A stretch of DNA of 20,738 bases from contig CAZBCF010000027.1 of assembly GCA_964490435.1 (NCBI GenBank), positions 1 through 20,738 on the forward strand. Reading direction: 5' to 3'. A model generated the notes under the pieces. It ran no database searches and was not told the DNA's origin. It worked only from the letters and a program-made list of their open reading frames with translations. Numbering within the stretch: the first letter of the stretch is position 1; every line of letters begins with the position of its first letter. Of this stretch, positions 1-6,478 are shown piece by piece. The position numbers were made by a program, and so were the translations under genes. The DNA is from IMCC26077 sp964490435. Lineage in GTDB: Bacteria > Actinomycetota > Actinomycetes > Nanopelagicales > Nanopelagicaceae.

Positions 1-39
1 TCGGGTGTGCGGGGGGTCCTCACAGTTAGGCTCGCCCCC
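1..39 (+). ncRNA. ffs: 3' end of the small SRP RNA (4.5S/scRNA), partial
   Basis: The first ~39 bases resemble the 3' strand of a bacterial signal recognition particle RNA: a CGGGTGTGC block followed by a G run and ending in CCCCC, which would pair with the G-rich 5' end lying outside the window. In many actinobacteria ffs sits directly upstream of dnaX, which fits. The RNA works with Ffh in membrane targeting of nascent proteins. The conserved GGAAGGAAGCA apical loop is outside the window, so the call rests on the 3' arm and on synteny only. The exact 3' end is a guess, placed at the last C before the dnaX ATG. Confidence 0.5.
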
Positions 40-1788
40 ATGGTTGAACAGGTAGTGCCAGATCAGGGCCCGATCGCGCTCTATCGCAAATATCGTCCCG
101 GGCGCTTTAGCGAAGTTATCGGCCAAGATCATGTCGTCACCCCACTCACCAACGCGCTCGCCTCAGGCCACGTGCATCATGCCTATTTATTCTCAGGCCC
201 TCGGGGTTGTGGGAAGACATCAAGTGCGCGGATCATGGCGCGGAGTCTTAATTGTGAGGAGGGGCCAACGCCCGACCCATGTGGTGTGTGCCAATCGTGT
301 CGTGATTTAGCGCCGATGGGGCCGGGCTCTATCGATGTCATCGAACTCGATGCTGCTACTCATGGTCTCGTAGATGATGCCCGCGAACTTCGAGATAAAG
401 CATTCTTCTCGCCAGTGCAGAGTAAATACAAGATCTACATTATCGACGAAGCACATCAACTTGGGCCTGGTGCTGCTAACGCACTTCTTAAAGTTGTCGA
501 AGAACCGCCACCACATGTGCTCTTTATATTTGCAACAACAGAGCCCGACAAGTTGATTGCAACAATTCGTTCGCGAACACACCACTATCCATTTCGCTTG
601 GTTGCCCCAGCGCTCCTTGGCGAGCATCTGACAAAGATTTGCGAGCAGGAAAACGTCAAGGTTGCCAAGGGCGTGATTCCAATGGCGGTACGTGCTGGCG
701 GTGGATCAGTTCGCGATTCGCTCTCAGTACTTGGCCAACTTCTTGCCGGCGCCAGTAAAGATGGTGTGAGTTACGAGATTGCTCTACAACTACTCGGTTT
801 CACTGACGGTGCGCTGCTTGATGATGTCATCGAAGCGCTCGCTGCTCGTGATGCGCAAGCAATTTTCACTACGATTGATCGAGTGATTGATTCTGGGCAC
901 GATCCACGCCGATTCGCACAAGACCTCCTAGAGCGCGTTCGCGACCTCATCGTGCTCAACGCAGTGAGTAGCGATGATCAGACAGCACACTCTCTCTTCC
1001 GGCAATTGCCTGATGATCAACTCGAAAGAATGCGCACTCAAAGCAGCCGGCTCGGCAATAACACACTCACACATGCAGCCCAGGTGGTATCTGATGGCTT
1101 AAATCAGATGCGCGGTGCCACTGCCCCACGTCTCATCCTCGAATTCACTGCTGCTCGTTTGCTTATTCCAACCGCTGGAGACGAGGCGTTACTGGCCCGG
1201 ATCGAACGCCTTGAACGGAATAACGGCATCGTGGCCGCGCCAGCATCAGCACCGATAGCGACGAAACCTGAACCACAAGCAGAACACGCTCCAGTACCCA
1301 AACCAGCACCGGCACCAGCCCCAACACCGGCCGTAAAGCCAGCCGTAAAGCCAGCCGTAAAGCCAGCCGTAAAGATTGACAGTATCGATGTTGTCGGCCT
1401 TCGTCGCCTATGGCCCAATGTCATTGAGAACGTGAAGAAACGTCGACGTCTCACCTGGACATTGCTCAGCGCGAGCGCCACTTTGGCAAGCGTCGACGAG
1501 AGCGCTATCACCGTTGCGATGGTCAATGTCGGTGCGCGAGATTCTTTCTTGAGATCTAGTAGTGATGAGATCCTTCGTGAAGCATTTATCGAAGTTGTCG
1601 GTCTCGATCGTAAAATCGAAGTCATCATCGACCCTTCGGTCAATCCCACTGCATCTCCTTCCGCTACTACAACCGCACCGATTGAAGAGGCGGTTGAGAA
1701 TTCCACTGACCTCAATTCACTAAGTGGTGCAGCGCTTCTTGCAAAAGAACTTGGCGCTAAGGTCATTAGCGAATCACATAAAGAATAA
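40..1788 (+). CDS. dnaX: DNA polymerase III subunit gamma/tau
   Basis: This is the clamp-loader ATPase of the replicative DNA polymerase, 582 residues from the chosen start. Visible are the N-terminal LYRKYRP signature (14-20), Walker A GPRGCGKT (53-60), the zinc-binding cysteines C72, C81, C84 and C87, and the DEAH Walker B box (136-139), then an ATTEPDK sensor-1 region and SRTHHYPF. After about residue 400 comes an Ala/Pro/Lys linker with a four-residue repeat, then a C-terminal domain of the actinobacterial tau type. ATG at 40 is chosen because a longer reading from GTG 7 would lie inside the SRP RNA; GTG 55 is also possible. No A-rich slippery heptamer was seen, so a separate gamma form made by frameshifting is not expected. 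recR follows after 19 bases, as in many bacteria, so the two are probably co-transcribed. Confidence 0.95.
   Translation: MVEQVVPDQGPIALYRKYRPGRFSEVIGQDHVVTPLTNALASGHVHHAYLFSGPRGCGKTSSARIMARSLNCEEGPTPDPCGVCQSCRDLAPMGPGSIDVIELDAATHGLVDDARELRDKAFFSPVQSKYKIYIIDEAHQLGPGAANALLKVVEEPPPHVLFIFATTEPDKLIATIRSRTHHYPFRLVAPALLGEHLTKICEQENVKVAKGVIPMAVRAGGGSVRDSLSVLGQLLAGASKDGVSYEIALQLLGFTDGALLDDVIEALAARDAQAIFTTIDRVIDSGHDPRRFAQDLLERVRDLIVLNAVSSDDQTAHSLFRQLPDDQLERMRTQSSRLGNNTLTHAAQVVSDGLNQMRGATAPRLILEFTAARLLIPTAGDEALLARIERLERNNGIVAAPASAPIATKPEPQAEHAPVPKPAPAPAPTPAVKPAVKPAVKPAVKIDSIDVVGLRRLWPNVIENVKKRRRLTWTLLSASATLASVDESAITVAMVNVGARDSFLRSSSDEILREAFIEVVGLDRKIEVIIDPSVNPTASPSATTTAPIEEAVENSTDLNSLSGAALLAKELGAKVISESHKE
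1330..1374 (+). repeat. 12-bp tandem repeat in dnaX linker
   Basis: The unit GCCGTAAAGCCA occurs three times in a row, followed by a fourth partial copy (nine bases). It is in frame and encodes Ala-Val-Lys-Pro units in the flexible linker between the ATPase core and the C-terminal domain of DnaX. The copies are identical at DNA level, which points to recent slippage, and the copy number probably varies between strains. Confidence 0.9.
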
Positions 1789-1807
1789 TTAGATAAAGTA
1801 ACTGACT

Positions 1808-2404
1808 ATGTACGAAGGTGCGATCCAAGAACTTATCGATGAACTCGGTCGTCTTCCTGGTGTTGGTCCTAAGAGCGCGCAACGGATTGCCTTTCATATT
1901 CTGCAGAGCGAGTCGGTAGATATCCAACGTCTAGTTGAGGCGATTCGAGAAGTAAAAGAGAAGGTCAAGTTCTGCGAAATTTGCGGCAATGTCTCCGAAG
2001 ATGTGCAGTGTCGAATCTGTCGCGATCCAAAACGCGAACTTCATGCAATCTGTGTGGTCGAAGAGAGTAAAGATGTACAGGCAATCGAGAAGACGCGCGA
2101 ATTCCGTGGTCGCTATCACGTGCTGGGTGGTGCCATCAGCCCAATCGAAGGAATCGGCCCAGAGAATTTGCGGATCAAAGAGTTGATGACCCGCCTTGCC
2201 GATGGCGCCGTCACTGAGGTAATCCTCGCGACCGATCCGAATCTTGAGGGAGAGGCAACCGCCACCTACTTGGCCCGCCTCATCAAACCCCTCGGCTTAA
2301 CGGTCACTCGCCTTGCCAGTGGCCTGCCGGTCGGAGGCGACTTGGAATATGCCGACGAGGTCACTTTAGGGCGCGCTTTTGAGGGGCGACGGACGATTCA
2401 GTAG
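1808..2404 (+). CDS. recR: Recombination mediator protein RecR
   Basis: RecR acts with RecO and RecF to load RecA on gapped single-stranded DNA. The 198-residue length is normal for the family. In order: a helix-hairpin-helix (about residues 12-30, LPGVGPKSAQR), a C4 zinc finger (C56, C59, C68, C71), a Toprim domain starting near residue 80 (ICVVEE, then an ATDPNLEGEATA segment) and the C-terminal SGLPVGGDLEYADE Walker B-like end. The start is the first in-frame ATG. It lacks a clear Shine-Dalgarno sequence, consistent with translation following dnaX 19 bases upstream. A hairpin terminator begins five bases after the stop, so recR ends the dnaX unit. Confidence 0.96.
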   Translation: MYEGAIQELIDELGRLPGVGPKSAQRIAFHILQSESVDIQRLVEAIREVKEKVKFCEICGNVSEDVQCRICRDPKRELHAICVVEESKDVQAIEKTREFRGRYHVLGGAISPIEGIGPENLRIKELMTRLADGAVTEVILATDPNLEGEATATYLARLIKPLGLTVTRLASGLPVGGDLEYADEVTLGRAFEGRRTIQ

Positions 2405-2408
2405 TATT

Positions 2409-2454
2409 TCTCAACATATGAGACATACCGCGTCTCATATGTTGAGATATTTTT
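2409..2454 (+). terminator. Rho-independent terminator after recR
   Basis: A perfect 16-bp inverted repeat (2409-2424 with 2432-2447) with a 7-base loop is followed by a T-rich tract (TATTTTT, 2448-2454). The T tract is only on the plus-strand exit side, so it should stop transcripts from dnaX-recR rather than work in both directions. It separates the DNA-repair unit from the lysC-asd unit. Each arm also contains a CATATG core, so a second role as a protein-binding site cannot be excluded. Confidence 0.88.
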
Positions 2455-2488
2455 GGTCAAGGCACCGCTCCCCTGGGAAAGTTCTCGT

Positions 2489-3760
2489 ATGGCGCTCATC
2501 GTGCAGAAATTTGGTGGCTCCTCGGTCGCAGATGCTGAGGGGATGAAGCGGGTTGCCGCCCGCATTGTGGCCACCAAGAAAGCCGGCAACGACGTAGTGG
2601 TCGTGGTCAGCGCAATGGGCGATACCACAGACGAACTGATTGATCTGGCTAAACAGATCACCCCGATGCCTACTGGTCGTGAACTCGACATGCTTCTTAC
2701 CTCAGGCGAGCGAATCTCAATGGCCTTACTTGCGATGGCAATCGGAAATCTCGGCCATGAGGCGCGTTCATTTACTGGAAGCCAAGCTGGTGTGATCACT
2801 GATTCAGTTCACGGTAAAGCGCGCATTATTGATGTGACTCCAGGACGAATTGTTGATGCGCTGAAAGAAGGTGCAATCGCGATCGTCGCGGGTTTCCAAG
2901 GAATCAGCCAAGATACAAAAGATGTAACAACGCTTGGTCGCGGTGGTTCTGATACCACTGCTGTTGCGCTCGCCGCAGCGCTCGATGCTGATGTCTGCGA
3001 GATATATACCGATGTTGATGGCGTCTTCTCTGCGGATCCCCGTGTTGTGCCATCTGCGCGAAAGTTAAAGAGCATCACATATGAAGAGATGTTGGAGTTG
3101 GCAGCAAGCGGTGCGAAGGTACTCCACCTTCGCTGTGTTGAATATGCGCGTCGTTTTGATTTACCAATTCATGTTCGCTCGTCATTTAGCGGAAATGAAG
3201 GAACATGGGTTGTAAAAGATCGTCCAGAAGGAGATAGCATGGAGCAAGCAATCATTTCAGGAATTGCACACGACAGAAGTGAAGCGAAGATAACAATCGT
3301 TGGTGTGCCTGACCGCACTGGCGTTGCTGCTCGGATTTTTCAATCGATTGCTGATGTCGATGTCAATATCGACATGATTGTTCAAAACGTCTCTGCTGCC
3401 GCTACCGGATTAACTGATATCTCTTTCACACTTCCCAAGGCGGAGGGTGAAAAAGCCATTGCAGTGCTCAATAAAATCCAAGGTGAAGTGGGTTTCGCAT
3501 CGATCCAATACGACGATCAAATTGGCAAACTTTCACTTATTGGTGCAGGCATGCGCTCGCACCCCGGAGTGACTGCCACCTTCTTTGCGGCGCTCTCTGA
3601 AGCTGGTGTGAATATCGAGATGATTTCTACCTCAGAAATCCGCATTTCGATTGTTTGTCGCGCATCAGATCTAGACAAGGCTGTGCGCGCCTCTCACACC
3701 GCTTTTGAATTAGATTCTGATGCCGCCGAAGCAGTTGTTTATGGCGGTACTGGTCGATGA
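2489..3760 (+). CDS. lysC: Aspartate kinase (alpha subunit form)
   Basis: Aspartokinase phosphorylates L-aspartate, the first step to lysine, threonine, methionine and diaminopimelate. From ATG 2489 the protein has 423 residues and matches actinobacterial LysC end to end: KFGGSSV near the N-terminus, the GERIS and GRGGSDTTA kinase motifs, YTDVDGVFSADPR, then two ACT domains in the last ~170 residues (HDRSEAKITIVG; GAGMRSHPGVTATFF), where lysine/threonine feedback inhibition acts in relatives. ATG 2489 is chosen over the GTG at 2453 because the latter overlaps the terminator tract; a GGGA ribosome-binding site lies at 2474-2477. The stop overlaps the asd start (ATGA), so the two are translationally coupled. 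A second in-frame start is reported as its own feature. Confidence 0.95.
   Translation: MALIVQKFGGSSVADAEGMKRVAARIVATKKAGNDVVVVVSAMGDTTDELIDLAKQITPMPTGRELDMLLTSGERISMALLAMAIGNLGHEARSFTGSQAGVITDSVHGKARIIDVTPGRIVDALKEGAIAIVAGFQGISQDTKDVTTLGRGGSDTTAVALAAALDADVCEIYTDVDGVFSADPRVVPSARKLKSITYEEMLELAASGAKVLHLRCVEYARRFDLPIHVRSSFSGNEGTWVVKDRPEGDSMEQAIISGIAHDRSEAKITIVGVPDRTGVAARIFQSIADVDVNIDMIVQNVSAAATGLTDISFTLPKAEGEKAIAVLNKIQGEVGFASIQYDDQIGKLSLIGAGMRSHPGVTATFFAALSEAGVNIEMISTSEIRISIVCRASDLDKAVRASHTAFELDSDAAEAVVYGGTGR
3239..3760 (+). CDS. lysC: Aspartokinase beta subunit from internal in-frame start
   Basis: Inside lysC, AAGGAG at 3228-3233 stands five bases before an in-frame ATG at 3239 (codon 251). 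Initiation there would give a 173-residue protein made only of the tandem ACT regulatory domains. In Corynebacterium and Bacillus relatives lysC is known to encode such a nested beta subunit of about this size, and the enzyme is an alpha2beta2 complex in which beta takes part in feedback control. The start motif is seen directly; use of the start is inferred from these relatives. Confidence 0.75.
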   Translation: MEQAIISGIAHDRSEAKITIVGVPDRTGVAARIFQSIADVDVNIDMIVQNVSAAATGLTDISFTLPKAEGEKAIAVLNKIQGEVGFASIQYDDQIGKLSLIGAGMRSHPGVTATFFAALSEAGVNIEMISTSEIRISIVCRASDLDKAVRASHTAFELDSDAAEAVVYGGTGR

Positions 3761-4800
3761 GTAAACCAACACTTGCCGTCGTTGGCGCAACTGGTGCTGT
3801 CGGCACCGTCATGCTCGACATTCTGAGTACGCGCGAGAATGTCTGGGGCGAAATTCGCCTGATTGCATCTGCCCGTAGCGCAGGAAAGAAGTTGATGTGT
3901 AGGGGAGAGGAACTCACCGTTATCGCACTGTCTCCTGAAGCTTTCGATGGCGTCGACGTTGCGATGTTCGATGTGCCCGATGAAGTATCCGCCGAATGGG
4001 GACCAATTGCCGCCGCTCGAGGCGCAGTGGTTGTTGATAACTCGGGTGCATTTCGGATGGATAAGGATGTTCCACTTGTTGTTCCCGAGGTCAATCCAGG
4101 GGATATCAAGAAACGACCGAAAGGAATCATCTCGAATCCCAACTGCACGACGCTCTCAATGATTGTTGCTGTGGGGGCGTTGCATCGCGAGTACACCATC
4201 AAAGAGTTGGTAGTCGCTTCATATCAAGCAGCATCAGGTGCTGGTCAATCGGGTATCGACACTCTGCATGCTCAGCTCAAAGAAGTTTCCGGCAAGGATC
4301 TTGGTTCGGTCGCTGGTGATGTTCGCAAGGCAGTCTCTGATCTTGGGCCATTCCCTGCTCCGTTAGCGCTGAATGTCATTCCTTGGGCGGGCTCACTCAA
4401 AGATGAGGGCTACACCAGCGAAGAGCTAAAAGTACGAAATGAGTCGCGCAAGATTCTGGGTATCTCAGATTTACGCGTATCAGCAACGTGTGTACGAGTT
4501 CCGGTGATTACTACACATTCGCTAGCGGTGCATGCAATTTTTGACAAGGAAGTCACCCGCGAAGGGGCGCAGAGTATTCTGAAGAAAGCGCCAGGAGTGA
4601 ATCTTGTCGATAACCCAGAGAAAAAGGAGTTCCCGACTCCGGCCGATGTAGTGGGCACTGATCCCACCTGGGTTGGTCGGGTGCGCGCAAGTATCGATAA
4701 TCCCCATGCTCTCGATTTCTTTGTGTGCGGGGATAACTTACGTAAAGGCGCTGCGCTCAACACCGCCCAGATTGCCGAGTTAGTCGCAAAAGAGTTTTGA
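3757..4800 (+). CDS. asd: Aspartate-semialdehyde dehydrogenase
   Basis: Asd reduces aspartyl phosphate to aspartate semialdehyde with NADPH, the step after LysC. The 347-residue protein has the nucleotide-binding GATGAVG (10-16), the active-site Cys130 in SNPNCTT, the substrate-binding region ASYQAASGAGQ (about 154-164) and the catalytic His254 after the RVP stretch. The start codon overlaps the lysC stop by four bases, so both enzymes are made from one message. The next gene starts one base after the asd stop. Confidence 0.95.
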   Translation: MSKPTLAVVGATGAVGTVMLDILSTRENVWGEIRLIASARSAGKKLMCRGEELTVIALSPEAFDGVDVAMFDVPDEVSAEWGPIAAARGAVVVDNSGAFRMDKDVPLVVPEVNPGDIKKRPKGIISNPNCTTLSMIVAVGALHREYTIKELVVASYQAASGAGQSGIDTLHAQLKEVSGKDLGSVAGDVRKAVSDLGPFPAPLALNVIPWAGSLKDEGYTSEELKVRNESRKILGISDLRVSATCVRVPVITTHSLAVHAIFDKEVTREGAQSILKKAPGVNLVDNPEKKEFPTPADVVGTDPTWVGRVRASIDNPHALDFFVCGDNLRKGAALNTAQIAELVAKEF

Positions 4801-4801
4801 G

Positions 4802-5278
4802 ATGGAGCTAACCACTTGTCTCTGGTTTGATGGAAATGCTCGCGAAGCTGCTCAATTTTATGTGAGTGTCTTTCCTAATAGTTCAATCGGAAATAATTGG
4901 ATTGCACCTGCAGATACTCCAAGCAATGAACAAGGCAGTGAAGTCGTTGTGGATTTCACTATTTTTGGGAGGCCATTCATTGGTCTTAATGGCGGCCCGC
5001 ACTTTACTTTCAACGAGGCGATTTCTTTCCAGATACCGTGCAAAGATCAGGCCGAAATTGATCACTACTGGAATGTTCTTACAAAAGATGGCGGACAAGA
5101 GAGCCAATGCGGGTGGCTTAAAGATAAATTTGGAGTTTCTTGGCAGGTGACCTCGCCGATCATGGAGAAATACATCGGCGGTAGCGACCCAGCAGGAGCA
5201 AAGCGGGCTACCGAAGCAATGCTCACCATGCGAAAAATTGATTTGGCGGCGCTTGAAAGGGCTTACGCCGGGCGGTAA
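4802..5278 (+). CDS. VOC-fold protein of the PhnB / 3-dmu-9_3-mt type
   Basis: This 158-residue soluble protein starts LTTCLWFDGNAREAAQFY, the signature of the PhnB-like part of the vicinal oxygen chelate superfamily, with the later GLNGGPHF and GVSWQV segments typical of it. Members are related to glyoxalase/bleomycin-resistance proteins; some are wrongly labelled 3-demethylubiquinone methyltransferase and most have no proven substrate. It begins one base after the asd stop and is probably coupled to it, but nothing links it to the aspartate pathway biochemically. The fold call is firm and the function is unknown. Confidence 0.85.
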   Translation: MELTTCLWFDGNAREAAQFYVSVFPNSSIGNNWIAPADTPSNEQGSEVVVDFTIFGRPFIGLNGGPHFTFNEAISFQIPCKDQAEIDHYWNVLTKDGGQESQCGWLKDKFGVSWQVTSPIMEKYIGGSDPAGAKRATEAMLTMRKIDLAALERAYAGR

Positions 5279-5309
5279 ATCAGCGCGCTGGGTTCCAGTT
5301 GGTTTCCAG

Positions 5310-5329
5310 AGATAACAGAACTGTTATCT
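5310..5329. promoter_or_regulatory. Palindromic operator candidate upstream of sugar operon
   Basis: AGATAACAG and CTGTTATCT form a perfect 9-bp inverted repeat with a two-base spacer, 88 bases before the permease start. It lies in the longest gap of the window (5279-5417), the natural place for control of the transport operon. A TAGAGT sequence at 5329-5334 could be a -10 box overlapping the right arm, which would make the site a repressor operator. A TTGACA at 5339-5344 has no good -10 partner. No regulator gene is in the window. A short terminator for the upstream gene is less likely because no T run follows. Confidence 0.5.
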
Positions 5330-5417
5330 AGAGTTCTATTGACACTCACCCCCTCCAGGAGTTTCCTTCTCTCATATGGCTGGAATTGATTCCAGCCGCA
5401 CCGAAGGGGAGTGCTTG

Positions 5418-6407
5418 GTGAGCCAACCACAAGTAGCGGGCGAAAAGCGACGAATCAAGCTACCCGAGGAGACCAGTGTCGTTATCGCCTTGGTGGTCCT
5501 CATCGGAATCGTTGGTGCTCTCCGACCTACCTTCCTCAAACCTACGAACCTTCTCAACCTCGCAGCGAGTTATGCGATTGCAGCGCTCCTTGCTGGGTGC
5601 ATCGTGTTCTTACTTTCTATGGGGGAGATTGATCTTTCATTCGGCTGGATTTTGAACTTGTCTGCTGTACTTGCAGGTCTATCCATGATTGCCGGATTAC
5701 CCATTTGGTTGGGCGTCCTAATCGGAATTCTTGCTGGCACGGTGATGGGTGCGCTCAATGGCGCCTTAATGGTTTTTATGCGTTTGCCGCTTATCATCAT
5801 CACCTTAGGAACGGCATCAGTCTTTCAAGGTATCTCCCTCATTTCGAATAATTCGGGCTCGGTCGTTCCAACCGAAGAAAGAATCACGCAACATATATTT
5901 TTCCGTGCCCTAGGCGGATCTATCGATACGCCCGTTCCGATTATTCTTATCTTTGTCGTGCTCTGTTTCGTTGGTCTCCATTTGTTGTTGCATAAAACAA
6001 GGTTTGGCTATCGAATCCTTGCAATCGGAAGTAATCCTGAAGCCGCTCGACTTGCTGGTATCCCAACCAAGAAAATCAAGATTCAAGTCTGTGCATTGAT
6101 GGGAGCGGTCTCAGGTGTCGGAGGCGTTCTCTTTCTAGGTTTCCGTGGCGCAGTCGACCCAAGTACTGGCGGTCAAATGCTGCTGCCGGTTGTTGCGGCG
6201 GCAATCATCGGTGGTACACCGCTCTCCGGTGGTGCAGGCACCGTCTGGGGCTCGCTTATCGGAGCGATGATTGTTGGCGTTATTGGCGTCGGCGTGGTCT
6301 TTATTGGCATCGATGCCGTATGGGGAACTTTGGTTACAGGCCTTGTGATTCTCTTCGCGATTGGCGTCGACCAGATAGTCCGAGTCCGCAAGAAACGTGC
6401 GGTCTAG
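5418..6407 (+). CDS. Sugar ABC transporter permease, RbsC-like
   Basis: This is the membrane component of a carbohydrate importer (BPD_transp_2 family, as in ribose and xylose systems), 329 residues from the chosen GTG. After a charged cytoplasmic N-terminus it is a chain of hydrophobic helices with family landmarks: NLLNLAASYAIAALLA, the GEIDLS segment, and AIGSNPEAARLAGIP in the loop that contacts the ATPase. GTG 5418 is preferred because AGGGGAG (5405-5411) stands six bases before it. The alternative ATG 5376 would add 14 residues and has its AGGAG 14 bases away. Only one permease gene is present, so the channel is presumably a homodimer. The binding protein follows after 71 bases that hold a stem-loop. 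Confidence 0.9.
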   Translation: MSQPQVAGEKRRIKLPEETSVVIALVVLIGIVGALRPTFLKPTNLLNLAASYAIAALLAGCIVFLLSMGEIDLSFGWILNLSAVLAGLSMIAGLPIWLGVLIGILAGTVMGALNGALMVFMRLPLIIITLGTASVFQGISLISNNSGSVVPTEERITQHIFFRALGGSIDTPVPIILIFVVLCFVGLHLLLHKTRFGYRILAIGSNPEAARLAGIPTKKIKIQVCALMGAVSGVGGVLFLGFRGAVDPSTGGQMLLPVVAAAIIGGTPLSGGAGTVWGSLIGAMIVGVIGVGVVFIGIDAVWGTLVTGLVILFAIGVDQIVRVRKKRAV

Positions 6408-6425
6408 AGAACAAAATAAATAGGT

Positions 6426-6456
6426 TTCAACTTTGTCCAAGGGGGTCAAAGTTGAA
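6426..6456 (+). promoter_or_regulatory. Intercistronic stem-loop before binding-protein gene
   Basis: TTCAACTTTG (6426-6435) and CAAAGTTGAA (6447-6456) form a perfect 10-bp stem around an 11-base loop rich in G. No T run follows, so it is not an ordinary terminator. It sits between the permease and the binding-protein gene. In transport operons such structures often stabilise the binding-protein message or tune the ratio of the cistrons. That role is inferred; the inverted repeat is seen. Confidence 0.6.
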
Positions 6457-6478
6457 GAAACTAAGGATGGTATAGAAG

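Noticed and set aside
1330..1374. Possible CRISPR-like or regulatory repeat array
   Set aside because: The repeat is 12 bp with no spacers, in frame, and within the dnaX coding linker.
1104..1766. 220-codon open frame on the minus strand inside dnaX
   Set aside because: It mirrors the reading frame of dnaX and its protein is a low-complexity Ser/Thr/Ala/Arg sequence with a Gly-Ala run opposite the linker repeat. No ribosome-binding site or family motif is visible.
40..1788. Programmed frameshift in dnaX giving a short gamma subunit
   Set aside because: No A-rich slippery heptamer followed by a hairpin was found in the gene.
2453..2488. Longer lysC starting at GTG 2453
   Set aside because: The extension lies on the terminator T tract, and MALIVQK at 2489 is the N-terminus seen in actinobacterial aspartokinases, with GGGA at 2474-2477.
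3627..4202. 191-codon open frame on the minus strand across the lysC-asd junction
   Set aside because: Its protein is Ser/Thr/Ile-rich with no recognisable domain and lies opposite two well-supported, overlapping genes.
5339..5344. TTGACA as -35 box for the sugar operon
   Set aside because: No acceptable -10 box lies 16-19 bases downstream (TTTCCT and nearby), so it is not called as a promoter.
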